A stretch of DNA of 64,000 nt from an uncultured Allorhizobium sp. GTDB taxonomy: Bacteria; Pseudomonadota; Alphaproteobacteria; Rhizobiales; Rhizobiaceae. Location: positions 3,859,001 to 3,923,000 of the forward strand of contig OY288189.1 in assembly GCA_958439205.1 (NCBI GenBank). Direction: 5' to 3'. The notes under the pieces are model-generated. The model saw nothing but the letters and a program-made list of their open reading frames with translations, made no database searches and had not been told where the DNA came from. A program made the translations under genes and the position numbers. This document shows, one piece after another, positions 9,624-17,430 of the stretch; position 1 is the stretch's first letter, and every line of letters starts with the position of its first letter.

Positions 9624-10496
9624 ATGAACTCGAAAACGGCAGTAGACATGTCTCGTTTCAGCCTGTCATGCGGCTTGCGCAGCGCTCGGCTCATGATGCT
9701 TTCCCTTGCGATCGGCCTTGCCTCGCTGGTCACGGCGGGTCCCGTGGCGGCTGCCAGCAGCGAATGGGCTGTCAATGAAGGTGGGCGGATGCGGCTGATC
9801 CTGCTGCCCGAAACCGGCGACGGCGTGCGGCACGGAGCCCTGGTGATCGAGCCAAAGCCGGGCTGGATCACCTATTGGAAGGAACCCGGCGATGTCGGGA
9901 TCCCGCCCGCCATCACGCCGGCTCCGGGCGTCTCCTACACGGTCGGCAGCGTCGGCTTTCCGGTGCCCAAGGTGCTGATGAACGGTGACATGATCGATGT
10001 CGGCTACGACCATTCCGTCACATTGCCGCTTACGCTGAAGGACGCGCCGAACACATCCGGCGTGACACTGAGTGCCTTTGTCGGCGTTTGCCAGAACATC
10101 TGCATTCCCTTTCAGGCCGACCTAACTGTTCCGGCGGATCAAGGCGGCATCGCCAATCCGGTGGAGGCGGCACTCGTTGCTTCCGCGCAGTCGAAGGTAC
10201 CGCCCGGCCCTTCTCCGGACTTCCATGTGGTCGGACATCAGCTCAAGCTGGACAGCAAGGAGCTTGTGGTTCGGCTGAAGATGCCGGTTTCCGCGGAGGT
10301 GCCGCGCGTGTTTGTCAGCGGTCCGAGCGGGCATGTCTTCGTCAAGGCCTCGATGACTGCGGGGGTCTCGGGGGAAACGGTGCTGACATTGCCGATCAAG
10401 AAGCTGCCGAAGAAGTATCGGATTGCCGGCAAACAGTGGGGCATCCTCGTCGTCAGCGACAGCCGCGCCATGGAAACCGTGCTTGCCTTTGAATGA
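9624..10496 (+). CDS. Periplasmic protein with DsbD N-terminal-type domain
   Basis: The protein has up to 290 residues (266-282 if a later ATG such as 9648 is used). It has a signal peptide ending near GPVAAASSEW, then a domain with GWITYWKEPGDVGIPP, VGYDHSVTLPLTL and the cysteine pair in VCQNICIPF, typical of the immunoglobulin-like N-terminal domain of DsbD/ScsB. No transmembrane electron-transfer domain is attached, so it probably takes part in periplasmic thiol exchange with another membrane partner. That partner is not nearby. It is followed 73 bases later by the peroxiredoxin gene, but no direct link is shown. Confidence 0.85.
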   Translation: MNSKTAVDMSRFSLSCGLRSARLMMLSLAIGLASLVTAGPVAAASSEWAVNEGGRMRLILLPETGDGVRHGALVIEPKPGWITYWKEPGDVGIPPAITPAPGVSYTVGSVGFPVPKVLMNGDMIDVGYDHSVTLPLTLKDAPNTSGVTLSAFVGVCQNICIPFQADLTVPADQGGIANPVEAALVASAQSKVPPGPSPDFHVVGHQLKLDSKELVVRLKMPVSAEVPRVFVSGPSGHVFVKASMTAGVSGETVLTLPIKKLPKKYRIAGKQWGILVVSDSRAMETVLAFE

Positions 10497-10568
10497 CCTC
10501 CACCTATATTCGCCTCGACCGCCGTCCGGAGGGGTTTCGGGCGGTTCAACGCAAGCGAGGACGATTTC

Positions 10569-11060
10569 ATGACCATTGCCATTGGCGAAAAGCTGCCCCA
10601 GGCCACCTTCAAGGAAAAGACCGCTGACGGCCCGGTGGAAGTCACCACGGAACAGCTGTTTGCCGGCAAGAAGGTCGTCGTCTTTGCCGTCCCCGGCGCG
10701 TTTACCCCGACCTGCACGCTGAACCACCTGCCGGGCTATCTGGAAAACCGCGATGCGCTGATGGCGCGCGGCGTCGACGCGATTGCCGTGGTCTCGGTCA
10801 ATGACTGGCACGTGATGGGCGCCTGGGCGCAGCATTCGGGCGCCATGGGCAAGATCCACTTCCTCGCCGACTGGGACGCCGGTTTCACCAAGGCAATCGG
10901 CCTCGACATCGACCTGTCGGGCGGCGGTCTCGGCGTACGCTCGAAGCGCTATTCGATGCTGGTGGAAGACGGCGTGGTGAAGAGCCTTAACATCGAGGAA
11001 AACCCCGGCCAGGCGACCGTGTCTTCAGCTGCCACCATGATCGAGCAGCTCGGCGCCTGA
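10569..11060 (+). CDS. Peroxiredoxin, Prx5 type
   Basis: The 163-residue cytoplasmic thiol peroxidase belongs to the Prx5/AhpE-like group. The peroxidatic cysteine sits in PGAFTPTCTLNHLPGY at about residue 50, with the catalytic threonine and proline of the PxxxT/SxxC motif. The middle segment with VVSVNDWHVMGAWAQ is characteristic of this group in proteobacteria. It reduces hydrogen or alkyl peroxides using glutathione/glutaredoxin or thioredoxin. In many rhizobia this gene sits directly next to rnhA-thrB-ispH; here a Dabb gene and a HicA-like/HTH pair lie in between. A strong terminator follows. Confidence 0.95.
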   Translation: MTIAIGEKLPQATFKEKTADGPVEVTTEQLFAGKKVVVFAVPGAFTPTCTLNHLPGYLENRDALMARGVDAIAVVSVNDWHVMGAWAQHSGAMGKIHFLADWDAGFTKAIGLDIDLSGGGLGVRSKRYSMLVEDGVVKSLNIEENPGQATVSSAATMIEQLGA

Positions 11061-11086
11061 GTGGCAGCAGCTCTCTTCAGACTTCG

Positions 11087-11112
11087 GAGGCCCGGGAAAC
11101 CGGGCCTCTTTT
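11087..11112 (+). terminator. Rho-independent terminator of the peroxiredoxin gene
   Basis: A perfect 9-bp stem (GAGGCCCGG / CCGGGCCTC) with a GAAA loop is followed by TTTT. It lies 27 bases after the peroxiredoxin stop. Confidence 0.9.
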
Positions 11113-11128
11113 CGTTTGGGGCCCGAGA

Positions 11129-11437
11129 TCAATGGGCCAGATCGAAGACGAGAATGCCGGCCAGGCCCCCATCGGTGGCGCTCACAATACGCTCGCCGAC
11201 CTCAATGTGCTTGGGGTGCTTGAGATAGTAGTCGCGCACCATCTCGTCCTCGAAGGTGACGATGAAGCCATCGTTGTAACCGCCGCTCAAGCCCTCGGGC
11301 GAGACATTCGGCCCTGCCTTGACCTCCAGCATCCCCGGGACCACGTCCCTCAAGGCCGCAATCGCCGCATAGATCGCCTGCTTCTCGGTTTCCTGAACCG
11401 CCGCCTTGAAGCGCAGGAATACGCAGTGCTGGATCAT
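11129..11437 (-). CDS. Dabb (stress-responsive A/B barrel) family protein
   Basis: The 102-residue protein begins MIQHCVFLRFK and contains VVPGMLEVKAGPNVSPEG, NDGFIVTFED and YLKHPKHIEVGE. This is the classical Dabb dimeric alpha-beta barrel pattern. Members are small cytoplasmic proteins, often stress induced in plants and bacteria, and mostly without a known reaction. I place the start at ATG 11437 where the family begins. It faces the peroxiredoxin gene tail to tail. Confidence 0.88.
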   Translation of the reverse strand: MIQHCVFLRFKAAVQETEKQAIYAAIAALRDVVPGMLEVKAGPNVSPEGLSGGYNDGFIVTFEDEMVRDYYLKHPKHIEVGERIVSATDGGLAGILVFDLAH

Positions 11438-11574
11438 AGATGCCTCCCGTCGTGTTATTTTGCGGGGAGCATAGGGTGAACGGAGGAAAGGGCAAGGGGG
11501 CGGCGCTGAGCACCCGACATTGCAAAAGGGGGAGACAGCGCACAGAATGCAACTCAAGATACACACTGATGAAG

Positions 11575-11611
11575 GTTGTCATTTGACAACTTAACATCCC
11601 GGACTTATCGT
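11575..11611 (+). promoter_or_regulatory. Putative promoter and operator of the HicA-like/HTH pair
   Basis: The inverted repeat GTTGTC-ATTT-GACAAC (11575-11590) overlaps a perfect -35 TTGACA (11583-11588). It is followed after 17 bases by TATCGT (11606-11611), a weak -10. If this promoter is real, the transcript would start near 11618, just before an in-frame GTG at 11619. The palindrome is well placed for autorepression by the downstream HTH protein. This is inference from sequence only. Confidence 0.5.
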
Positions 11612-11876
11612 GGAGCAGGTGTTGAGGCGCAGGCATCCGAACAAGGAAATCGAAGACGCCTTGCGTCATGCCGAGACCGAAGGCTGGCGCGTGGAGGTTG
11701 GCGGCAGTCATGCCTGGGGGCGGGTGTTTTGCCCCTATGATGACAAAACATGCCGCTGCGGTGAATTCTGCATCACGAGCATCTGGAGTACGCCCGCCAA
11801 TCCGACCAACCATGCGCGCGCCATCCGTCGTGTGGTTGATCGCTGCAGCAGGCGCGCCAGGGACAAAGAAAAGTGA
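11610..11876 (+). CDS. HicA-like small protein with four-cysteine insert (putative toxin)
   Basis: The 88-residue protein has a HicA-like core: an amphipathic helix (EIEDALRHAETEGW), then RVEVGGSHAWGRVF, in which His34 of GSH aligns with the catalytic histidine of HicA mRNA interferases. After the core it departs from HicA. It has Cys41, Cys48, Cys50 and Cys54 (C-x6-C-x-C-x3-C, possibly a metal site), and a conserved-looking ITSIWSTPANPTNHARAIRRVVDRC tail. The start is either GTG 11610 or GTG 11619, with the promoter position favouring the second. It lies 10 bases before the HTH gene. I infer a toxin-antitoxin role from the HicA resemblance and pairing; it is not shown. Confidence 0.7.
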   Translation: MEQVLRRRHPNKEIEDALRHAETEGWRVEVGGSHAWGRVFCPYDDKTCRCGEFCITSIWSTPANPTNHARAIRRVVDRCSRRARDKEK

Positions 11877-11886
11877 GGTCCATGCG

Positions 11887-12387
11887 ATGACCGACTACAC
11901 ATTCCTTCTCAAGTACCGGCTACCGCCTGGTCTCGATGGGGATGCGGCGGTGGAAGAACTCGGCGCACAAGGCTGCACCGATGCGCTAGCAGGCATCGGG
12001 ATTGCGGGGCGACTGGCGCTCGAATTTGAGCGAAACGGCGATAGCGCTTATGCCGCGATCAGTGGTTCAATCCGAGATGTCCGCGACGCACTTCCCTCTG
12101 CGGAGCTGATCGAGGTCGGCCCTGATGTGGTCGGGCTCACAGAGATTGCAGAACTCATGGGCACAAGCCGTCAGAACATGCGCAAGCTGCTGCTCGGAGC
12201 CGGAGGTTCGCCAGTGCCTGCCCATGACGGCAGCACGACGTTATGGCATCTGGTCGAAGTGATGGACTGGCTTGTGGCAGCGAAGGGCTATCCCGCCGAT
12301 CCAAAGCTCCGGGAGACGGCATTGGCCGCACGAAAGATCAATCTCGACCATCATCGAACGCGTCACGACCGGCTCGCGACGGCCTGA
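11887..12387 (+). CDS. Helix-turn-helix partner of the HicA-like protein (putative antitoxin)
   Basis: The 166-residue protein has an N-terminal alpha/beta domain (about 1-80; a YTFLLKYRLPPG strand, GCTDALAGIGIAGRLALEF, AISGSIRDVRDALPSAEL). An excisionase/MerR-like HTH follows (about 86-145; VGLTEIAELMGTSRQNMRKLL). The N-terminal strand-helix pattern could play the part that the HicB partial RNase H fold plays in HicAB, but this is a guess. It starts 10 bases after the HicA-like gene and should bind the GTTGTC-N4-GACAAC palindrome upstream if the pair is autoregulated. It ends just before rnhA, which is on the opposite strand. Confidence 0.7.
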   Translation: MTDYTFLLKYRLPPGLDGDAAVEELGAQGCTDALAGIGIAGRLALEFERNGDSAYAAISGSIRDVRDALPSAELIEVGPDVVGLTEIAELMGTSRQNMRKLLLGAGGSPVPAHDGSTTLWHLVEVMDWLVAAKGYPADPKLRETALAARKINLDHHRTRHDRLATA

Positions 12388-12392
12388 TTGGC

Positions 12393-12863
12393 TCACTTCA
12401 CCAGCAACGACTTCGGAAAACCACCCGTCTTTTTGAAGGGCTCCATGCCCTTGCGGGCAAGCTCGTCGGCGCGTTCGTTCTCAGGATGGCCGGCATGGCC
12501 CTTGACCCAGTGCCACTTGACCTTGTGGCGCTGGTTCGCGACGTCGAGCGCCTGCCAGAGTTCGCCATTCTTCACCGGCTTCTTGTCGGCGGTCTTCCAG
12601 CCGTTCTTCTTCCAGCCGAAGATCCACTTGGAGATGCCGTCCATGACATATTTGCTGTCGGTGTAGAGGTCGACTTCGCAGGCGTCCTTGAGCGCATTCA
12701 GCGCCGTGATGGTGGCCAAGAGTTCCATGCGATTGTTGGTGGTATCCGCCTCGCCGCCGCAGAGCTCCTTTTCGGTCTCGCCATAACGCAGAACCGCGCC
12801 CCAGCCGCCGGGGCCGGGATTGCCCGAGCAGGCACCGTCGGTGAAGATGTCGACATGTTTCAT
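12393..12863 (-). CDS. rnhA: Ribonuclease HI
   Basis: The 156-residue enzyme cleaves the RNA strand of RNA-DNA hybrids. All four catalytic acids are visible: D in FTDGACSGNPGPGGWG, E in NNRMELLA, D in LYTDSKYV and D in ERADELARKG, together with the HxN-type loop region near KGHAGHPENE. The start ATG overlaps the thrB stop by four bases (ATGA at 12860-12863), so it is translationally coupled to thrB. Confidence 0.97.
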   Translation of the reverse strand: MKHVDIFTDGACSGNPGPGGWGAVLRYGETEKELCGGEADTTNNRMELLATITALNALKDACEVDLYTDSKYVMDGISKWIFGWKKNGWKTADKKPVKNGELWQALDVANQRHKVKWHWVKGHAGHPENERADELARKGMEPFKKTGGFPKSLLVK

Positions 12864-13825
12864 GAAATCAGTCCGTATTCGGAGGCATTGGTGACGGCGC
12901 GGTGGAAGCGCAGCTTGCGCAGATATTCGAGCGGGTCCTTCTTGACCACCAGCGCGCCTTCCGGCGTCGTCAGCCAGTCATAGAGGCGCGTCAGGAAGAA
13001 GCGCAGCGCCGAGCCACGGCAGAGCACAGGCAAGCTTGCGATCTCGTCGGCGGACAGCGGACGCACCGAGAGATACCCCTCGATCATCGCCTTGCCCTTG
13101 GTGATGTTGTAGGCGCCGTCCTTCTCGAAGCACCAGGCATTCAGGCAGATCGACAGGTCGTAAACCAGGAAGTCATTGCAGGCGAAATAGAAGTCGATCA
13201 GGCCCGAGAGATCGTCGCCGAGGAAGAAGACGTTGTCGGGGAAGAGGTCGGCATGGATGACGCCTGAGGGCAGACCTTTCGGCCAGTGGGCGGCGAGGAA
13301 ATCGAGTTCGGCGCCGATCTCGTCTTCCAGCCCGGTCTCGACCTCGTCGGCTCGGGCTTCAGACTTTGCCCAGAGTGTCTGCCAGCCTTCGAGGGACAGG
13401 GCATTGGGGCGGGTGAGATCGAAGCCTTCACCGGCGACATGCATGCCGGCGAGCGCCTTGCCAACTTCGCGGCAGTGCTGGGCTTCCGGCTTGCGCAGCC
13501 ACATGCCTTCGAGGAAGGAGATGAGGGCCGCGGGGCGGCCGGAGAGTTCGCCGAGCAGCGCGCCATCCTTGCGTGGCAAAGGCAGCGGGCAGGACAGGCC
13601 GCGTTCCGACAAATGATGCATCAGACCGAGGAAGAAGGGCAGATCGTTGCGGTCCACGCGCTTCTCATAAAGCGTCAGGATCAGCGGCTGCTTCGTCGTG
13701 TGCAGCAGGAAATTGGTGTTCTCGACGCCCTCAGCGATGCCCTTGTAGGACAGGAGTTCGCCCGCGTCATATTGCGCAAGGAAGGCCTTGAGATCGATTT
13801 CGTTGATGTCGGTGTAAACTGCCAC
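12860..13825 (-). CDS. thrB: Homoserine kinase (APH-fold ThrB)
   Basis: ThrB phosphorylates homoserine to O-phosphohomoserine, the substrate of ThrC. This is the rhizobial/pseudomonad type built on the aminoglycoside-phosphotransferase fold rather than the GHMP fold. The catalytic loop is VIHADLFPDNVFF and the metal-binding DFG-like segment is GLIDFYFACNDF; it begins AVYTDINEIDLKAFLAQYD. The GTG at 13825 gives 321 residues, the normal length. The usual upstream neighbour ispH lies 2.6 kb away, with hicAB and a GGDEF-EAL gene in between. Confidence 0.96.
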   Translation of the reverse strand: MAVYTDINEIDLKAFLAQYDAGELLSYKGIAEGVENTNFLLHTTKQPLILTLYEKRVDRNDLPFFLGLMHHLSERGLSCPLPLPRKDGALLGELSGRPAALISFLEGMWLRKPEAQHCREVGKALAGMHVAGEGFDLTRPNALSLEGWQTLWAKSEARADEVETGLEDEIGAELDFLAAHWPKGLPSGVIHADLFPDNVFFLGDDLSGLIDFYFACNDFLVYDLSICLNAWCFEKDGAYNITKGKAMIEGYLSVRPLSADEIASLPVLCRGSALRFFLTRLYDWLTTPEGALVVKKDPLEYLRKLRFHRAVTNASEYGLIS

Positions 13826-13939
13826 AGCTTTGAGGTTCCGTGCCGCTTCGGGGATGGGCCGAGTCCTATAACGGGTGCGGCGCGCATGCCAGCCCTGGAA
13901 CGACACGGGGCACAGGAAATGGGGCGTGCGCCAGCTCCA

Positions 13940-14374
13940 TCAGGCTGACAGTGCGTAGCCCTTGGCGTTGTTGTGGTTCCCATCGTCCTTCATATGGCGC
14001 TCAGCTGCCTGCGCGAGGAAGCCGGACCGTGTCAGACCGTGCGCTTCTGCATGGGAATCAATCGCACGCAGCAGGTCCTCCGCCAACGTGATGTTGACGC
14101 GGACTGCCTTTTTGGCCGGACCTCTCAGCGGGATAAGAATGGCCACGGCATCGCTGTTTTCCGGATCAGACATGATCGCCTCGAGCGAAGAAGGCTCGGG
14201 GATCGCCTCACCGTCCTCGATCATGCCTTCGACATGGAAAGCCAGCGCCTCCTCCGCCATTCGGCGTGCATCGTCCAGATCCGTGCCAGCCGTGACTACG
14301 CCCGGAAAGTCGGGAAAGGAGACGCCATAGTCGCTGTCAGGATCCTTGTGGATCAGGCCGATGAAATTGTGCAT
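13940..14374 (-). CDS. hicB: HicB antitoxin
   Basis: The 144-residue antitoxin has an N-terminal partial RNase H fold with the HicB signature YGVSFPDFPGVVTAGTDLDDARRMAEEAL (about 16-45). A C-terminal ribbon-helix-helix segment follows (VRVNITLAEDLLRAIDSHAEAHGLTRSGFLAQA, about 93-125) that would bind the operator. It neutralises HicA and autoregulates the operon. It follows hicA by four bases in the usual toxin-first order. The tail DDGNHNNAKGYALSA is longer than average. Confidence 0.95.
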   Translation of the reverse strand: MHNFIGLIHKDPDSDYGVSFPDFPGVVTAGTDLDDARRMAEEALAFHVEGMIEDGEAIPEPSSLEAIMSDPENSDAVAILIPLRGPAKKAVRVNITLAEDLLRAIDSHAEAHGLTRSGFLAQAAERHMKDDGNHNNAKGYALSA

Positions 14375-14378
14375 GTGA

Positions 14379-14567
14379 TCACCTCAGCTTCAACGCAGAC
14401 TGCTTCTCGATGTTCTTCAGAGTGCCGATCGGCAGATCCCTCTTTGGATGAGGCACAGTCACGCGGCCGGGCTTTGTGTCATGTTTGAATTGGACATGAC
14501 TGCCCTTGGTGGAGACTTCGTACCACCCGTCCGCCTTCAAGGCGGCAATGACTGCTGAACTCCTCAT
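14379..14567 (-). CDS. hicA: HicA mRNA interferase toxin
   Basis: The 62-residue toxin carries the dsRNA-binding-like fold of HicA. Helix 1 is SSAVIAALKADGW, the catalytic histidine is His24 in STKGSHVQFKH, and VTVPHPKRDLPIGTLKNIEKQ completes the family pattern. HicA cleaves mRNA and tmRNA when free of HicB. The ATG at 14567 is chosen because it gives the standard N-terminus; it is only six bases from a good -10, so the transcript may be leaderless. Confidence 0.95.
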   Translation of the reverse strand: MRSSAVIAALKADGWYEVSTKGSHVQFKHDTKPGRVTVPHPKRDLPIGTLKNIEKQSALKLR

Positions 14568-14573
14568 CAGACA

Positions 14574-14604
14574 ATTATACACACTTGATGCGCACTGCTC
14601 AAGT
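14574..14604 (-). promoter_or_regulatory. hicAB promoter with overlapping inverted repeat
   Basis: On the minus strand TTGAGC (14597-14602) and a perfect TATAAT (14574-14579) are separated by exactly 17 bases. ACTTGA (14583-14588) and TCAAGT (14599-14604) form an inverted repeat spanning the -35 and spacer, where the HicB ribbon-helix-helix domain could bind. The A of the hicA ATG lies at the expected transcription start. Confidence 0.65.
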
Positions 14605-14693
14605 TACTCAGCCTGTCCCAAACCGACCCAAATTTTACAGCTTGCTAATGTTATTCCTGTAGTATTCCCTCAAATAGTGACCGGAATGACGCA

Positions 14694-16400
14694 ATGGACC
14701 TTCCGCCAACCGCCCGCATGGCCCACGACTTTGCCGCGGCCATGAGCCTCGCGCTGATTGTGGTCGACAGTCACGGCGACATCCGCTTTGCGAACGACGC
14801 GTTCTGCAGCATGTTCGGCTACGAACCGGATCAGATCCGGGGACATCCGGTAACCATGATCATTCCGGAGCGCATGCGCGGTGCCCATACCGTGGGCATG
14901 GCCAATGTTGCAGGCGGCGCCAAGCCTGGGCTCGGTGGCAAGCCGGTTGAGGTCTCCGCGCTGAGGAGCGACGGGTCTGAATTTCCAATCGAGATCACGC
15001 TGTCCACCTGGACCGCCGAGGACGGCTTCTGGGCGGGTGCTGCGATCAAGGACATATCCGAACGGCGCGAGCGGGATGCCCGCCTGATGCGCCTTGCCTC
15101 GCACGACACCCTGACCGGTCTGCAGAACCGTCACGAGTTCATGACCGTGCTTGCGCAAAAGATGGCTTCTGGCGAGCCGTGCAGCCTGATCCTGATGGAT
15201 CTCGACGGCTTCAAGGAGGTGAACGACACCCATGGGCATGTGATGGGGGACAGCCTGCTGCAGGCGATTGCTGTGCGCATACCCTATCTGCTGGGCGACA
15301 CGGCGCGTGTGGCACGCCTCGGCGGTGATGAATTCGCCATTCTCTATGCGCCGTGCAGCGATCCGCTGCTCGTGCAGCAGGAGGCAGTGAAGATCCTTGA
15401 GGCGTTTCGAAAACCGTTCAGCCTCGGCGGCATGCATCTGGAACTGGGCGCGAGCCTCGGCATTGCAATTTCACCTGAACACGGGGCTGATGCGGACGAG
15501 CTGCTGGCTTCGGCCGATTTCGCACTTTACTGCGCGAAGGGGGCGGGGGGACGGTCCTACCGCTTCTTCGAGCCTGCCATGCGCAGCGAGAGCCAGGCGA
15601 AGCGGGATATGCGCGACGAGTTGCGTCACGCCATGCGCAACGGCGATCTGGAGCTCTATTATCAGCCGCAGGTGGAGCTGAATTCGCGGCGGATCGTCGG
15701 TTTCGAAGCGCTCATCCGCTGGAACCACCCGCAGCACGGACTGCTGCTGCCCGGTCGCTTTCTGCCGGCGCTGGAGCAAAGTACGCTCGCTGCCGAAATC
15801 GGCTGGTGGACGATCGACGAGGCCTGCCGGATGGCGAAGTCACTCAACGCGGGTGGCGGAGATTGCAAGGTGGCCGTCAATCTCTTCCCGCAACAGTTCC
15901 GCGCTGCGAACCTGCGGGATCGGGTGGTCGAGGCCGTCCAGCGACACGACATCTCTGCCAATTGGCTGGAGCTCGAAGTCACCGAGGAAGTGACGCTGAA
16001 TGACGACGAAGCCAGCCTGCTGACGCTGAAGGCCATCCGCGACATCGGTGTCGGCGTCGCCTTCGACGATTTTGGCACTGGCTATGCCTCGCTGTCCTCG
16101 CTGCAGCGCTATCCACTTTCGACGTTGAAGATCGATCGGGGCTTCATCCGTGATATCCAGACGTCCCCGTCAGACGCTGCGATCACCCGTGCCCTGGTTG
16201 CGATGAGCCGCGAAATGCGTCTGGACACTGTGGCCGAGGGGATTGAAACCGAAGCGCAGGCCGCCGTGCTCCTGGCCATGGGATGTCTGCAGGGTCAGGG
16301 TTATCTCTTCGGTCGGCCCATGCCGGCGCGGGATGCGCTGTCGCTTTATCAGCAGACGGCAGGACTTCACCGGGATATGCGCGCAACCGGCTTGCACTAG
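14694..16400 (+). CDS. Cytoplasmic PAS-GGDEF-EAL protein
   Basis: The 568-residue protein lacks signal peptide and membrane segments. It has a PAS domain (about 8-120; LALIVVDSHGDIRFANDAFCSMFGYE), a GGDEF domain with intact GGDEF at residue 210 and no RxxD inhibitory site, and an EAL domain starting near 320. E338 of GFEAL, the NLFPQQF asparagine, VTEEV, DDFGTGYASL, LKIDR and AEGIETEAQ are all present. Both cyclase and phosphodiesterase activities are therefore possible. It sits between hicAB (divergent) and ispH (convergent), inside what is usually a continuous ispH-thrB unit. Confidence 0.93.
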   Translation: MDLPPTARMAHDFAAAMSLALIVVDSHGDIRFANDAFCSMFGYEPDQIRGHPVTMIIPERMRGAHTVGMANVAGGAKPGLGGKPVEVSALRSDGSEFPIEITLSTWTAEDGFWAGAAIKDISERRERDARLMRLASHDTLTGLQNRHEFMTVLAQKMASGEPCSLILMDLDGFKEVNDTHGHVMGDSLLQAIAVRIPYLLGDTARVARLGGDEFAILYAPCSDPLLVQQEAVKILEAFRKPFSLGGMHLELGASLGIAISPEHGADADELLASADFALYCAKGAGGRSYRFFEPAMRSESQAKRDMRDELRHAMRNGDLELYYQPQVELNSRRIVGFEALIRWNHPQHGLLLPGRFLPALEQSTLAAEIGWWTIDEACRMAKSLNAGGGDCKVAVNLFPQQFRAANLRDRVVEAVQRHDISANWLELEVTEEVTLNDDEASLLTLKAIRDIGVGVAFDDFGTGYASLSSLQRYPLSTLKIDRGFIRDIQTSPSDAAITRALVAMSREMRLDTVAEGIETEAQAAVLLAMGCLQGQGYLFGRPMPARDALSLYQQTAGLHRDMRATGLH

Positions 16401-16421
16401 GCGCGCGCAGGTCACCTGAGC

Positions 16422-17426
16422 TCAGCCGTTAACCCAGGCCATGTCCTCGCGCGTCAGTTCGACATCGCGCAGTTCGCGGTTGACGAGGAAGTGCTCGTTT
16501 TCCTCGGCCGTGATTGCCAGCTCCACCTTGGCGTCGAAGCGCTGGCGGAAGGCGTCGATGATTTCGTCGACGATGACCTCAGGCGCGGAGGCGCCGGCGG
16601 AGATGCCCAGCGTGCCGATTTCACCGACATAGTCCCAATCGATCTCGGAGGCGCGCTGGACGAGCAGCGAGCGGGTGGCCCCTGCCCTCAAGGCCACTTC
16701 GACGAGGCGCTTGGAATTGGACGAATTCGGCGCGCCGACGACGATGAAGAGATCGCAGCCGGGGGCTGCGTGCTTCACCGCTTCCTGGCGGTTGGTGGTC
16801 GCATAGCAGATAGAGTCCGCCGAAGGTGCCGTCAGGTTCGGGAAGCGCTCCATGAGCCGGGCGATGACGCCGGCGGTATCATCGACCGAGAGCGTGGTTT
16901 GGGTGACGTAACCGAGATTATCGGCGTCGAGCGGCTGATAGGCGTCCGCGTCTTCGACGGTTTCGACGAGGGAGACCGTGCCTTCCGGCAGTTGCCCCAT
17001 GGTGCCGATCACCTCTGGATGCCCTGCATGGCCGATGAGGATGACATGGCGACCGAGACGCTCATGGCGCATGGCCTGCTTGTGGACCTTGGAAACCAGC
17101 GGGCATGTGGCGTCGAGATAGAAGAGGTTGCGGCTTGCTGCATCCTCCGGCACCGATTTCGGCACGCCATGGGCCGAGAAGACCACCGGCTGCTGGCGAT
17201 GCTCAGCCGGGATCTCGTCGAGTTCTTCGACGAAGATGGCGCCCTTGGCTTCGAGACCTTCGACGACGTAGCGATTGTGGACGATTTCGTGGCGCACATA
17301 AACCGGCGCCCCGTAGCGCTTGAGAGCGAGTACGACGATCTGGATGGCACGGTCGACGCCGGCGCAGAAGCCGCGCGGGCCGCAAAGCCTGATCGTCAGA
17401 GGGGGGCGGTTCAGGTGCATGTTCAT
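16422..17426 (-). CDS. ispH: 4-hydroxy-3-methylbut-2-enyl diphosphate reductase
   Basis: IspH carries out the last step of the MEP isoprenoid pathway, reducing HMBPP to IPP and DMAPP with a [4Fe-4S] cluster. Its three cluster cysteines are visible in GPRGFCAGVDRA, DATCPLVSKVH and DSICYATTNRQ. From ATG 17426 it has 334 residues. An alternative start at 17441 is possible, but 17426 gives the standard N-terminus and overlaps the upstream DUF1304 gene only slightly. The first enzyme of the same pathway, dxs, is encoded at 59.6-61.5 kb. Confidence 0.97.
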   Translation of the reverse strand: MNMHLNRPPLTIRLCGPRGFCAGVDRAIQIVVLALKRYGAPVYVRHEIVHNRYVVEGLEAKGAIFVEELDEIPAEHRQQPVVFSAHGVPKSVPEDAASRNLFYLDATCPLVSKVHKQAMRHERLGRHVILIGHAGHPEVIGTMGQLPEGTVSLVETVEDADAYQPLDADNLGYVTQTTLSVDDTAGVIARLMERFPNLTAPSADSICYATTNRQEAVKHAAPGCDLFIVVGAPNSSNSKRLVEVALRAGATRSLLVQRASEIDWDYVGEIGTLGISAGASAPEVIVDEIIDAFRQRFDAKVELAITAEENEHFLVNRELRDVELTREDMAWVNG

Positions 17427-17430
17427 CGGA

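Noticed and set aside
11087..16400. A genomic island with its own mobility genes at the split thr locus
   Set aside because: No integrase, transposase, tRNA or flanking direct repeat can be seen; only the inserted modules themselves suggest transfer.
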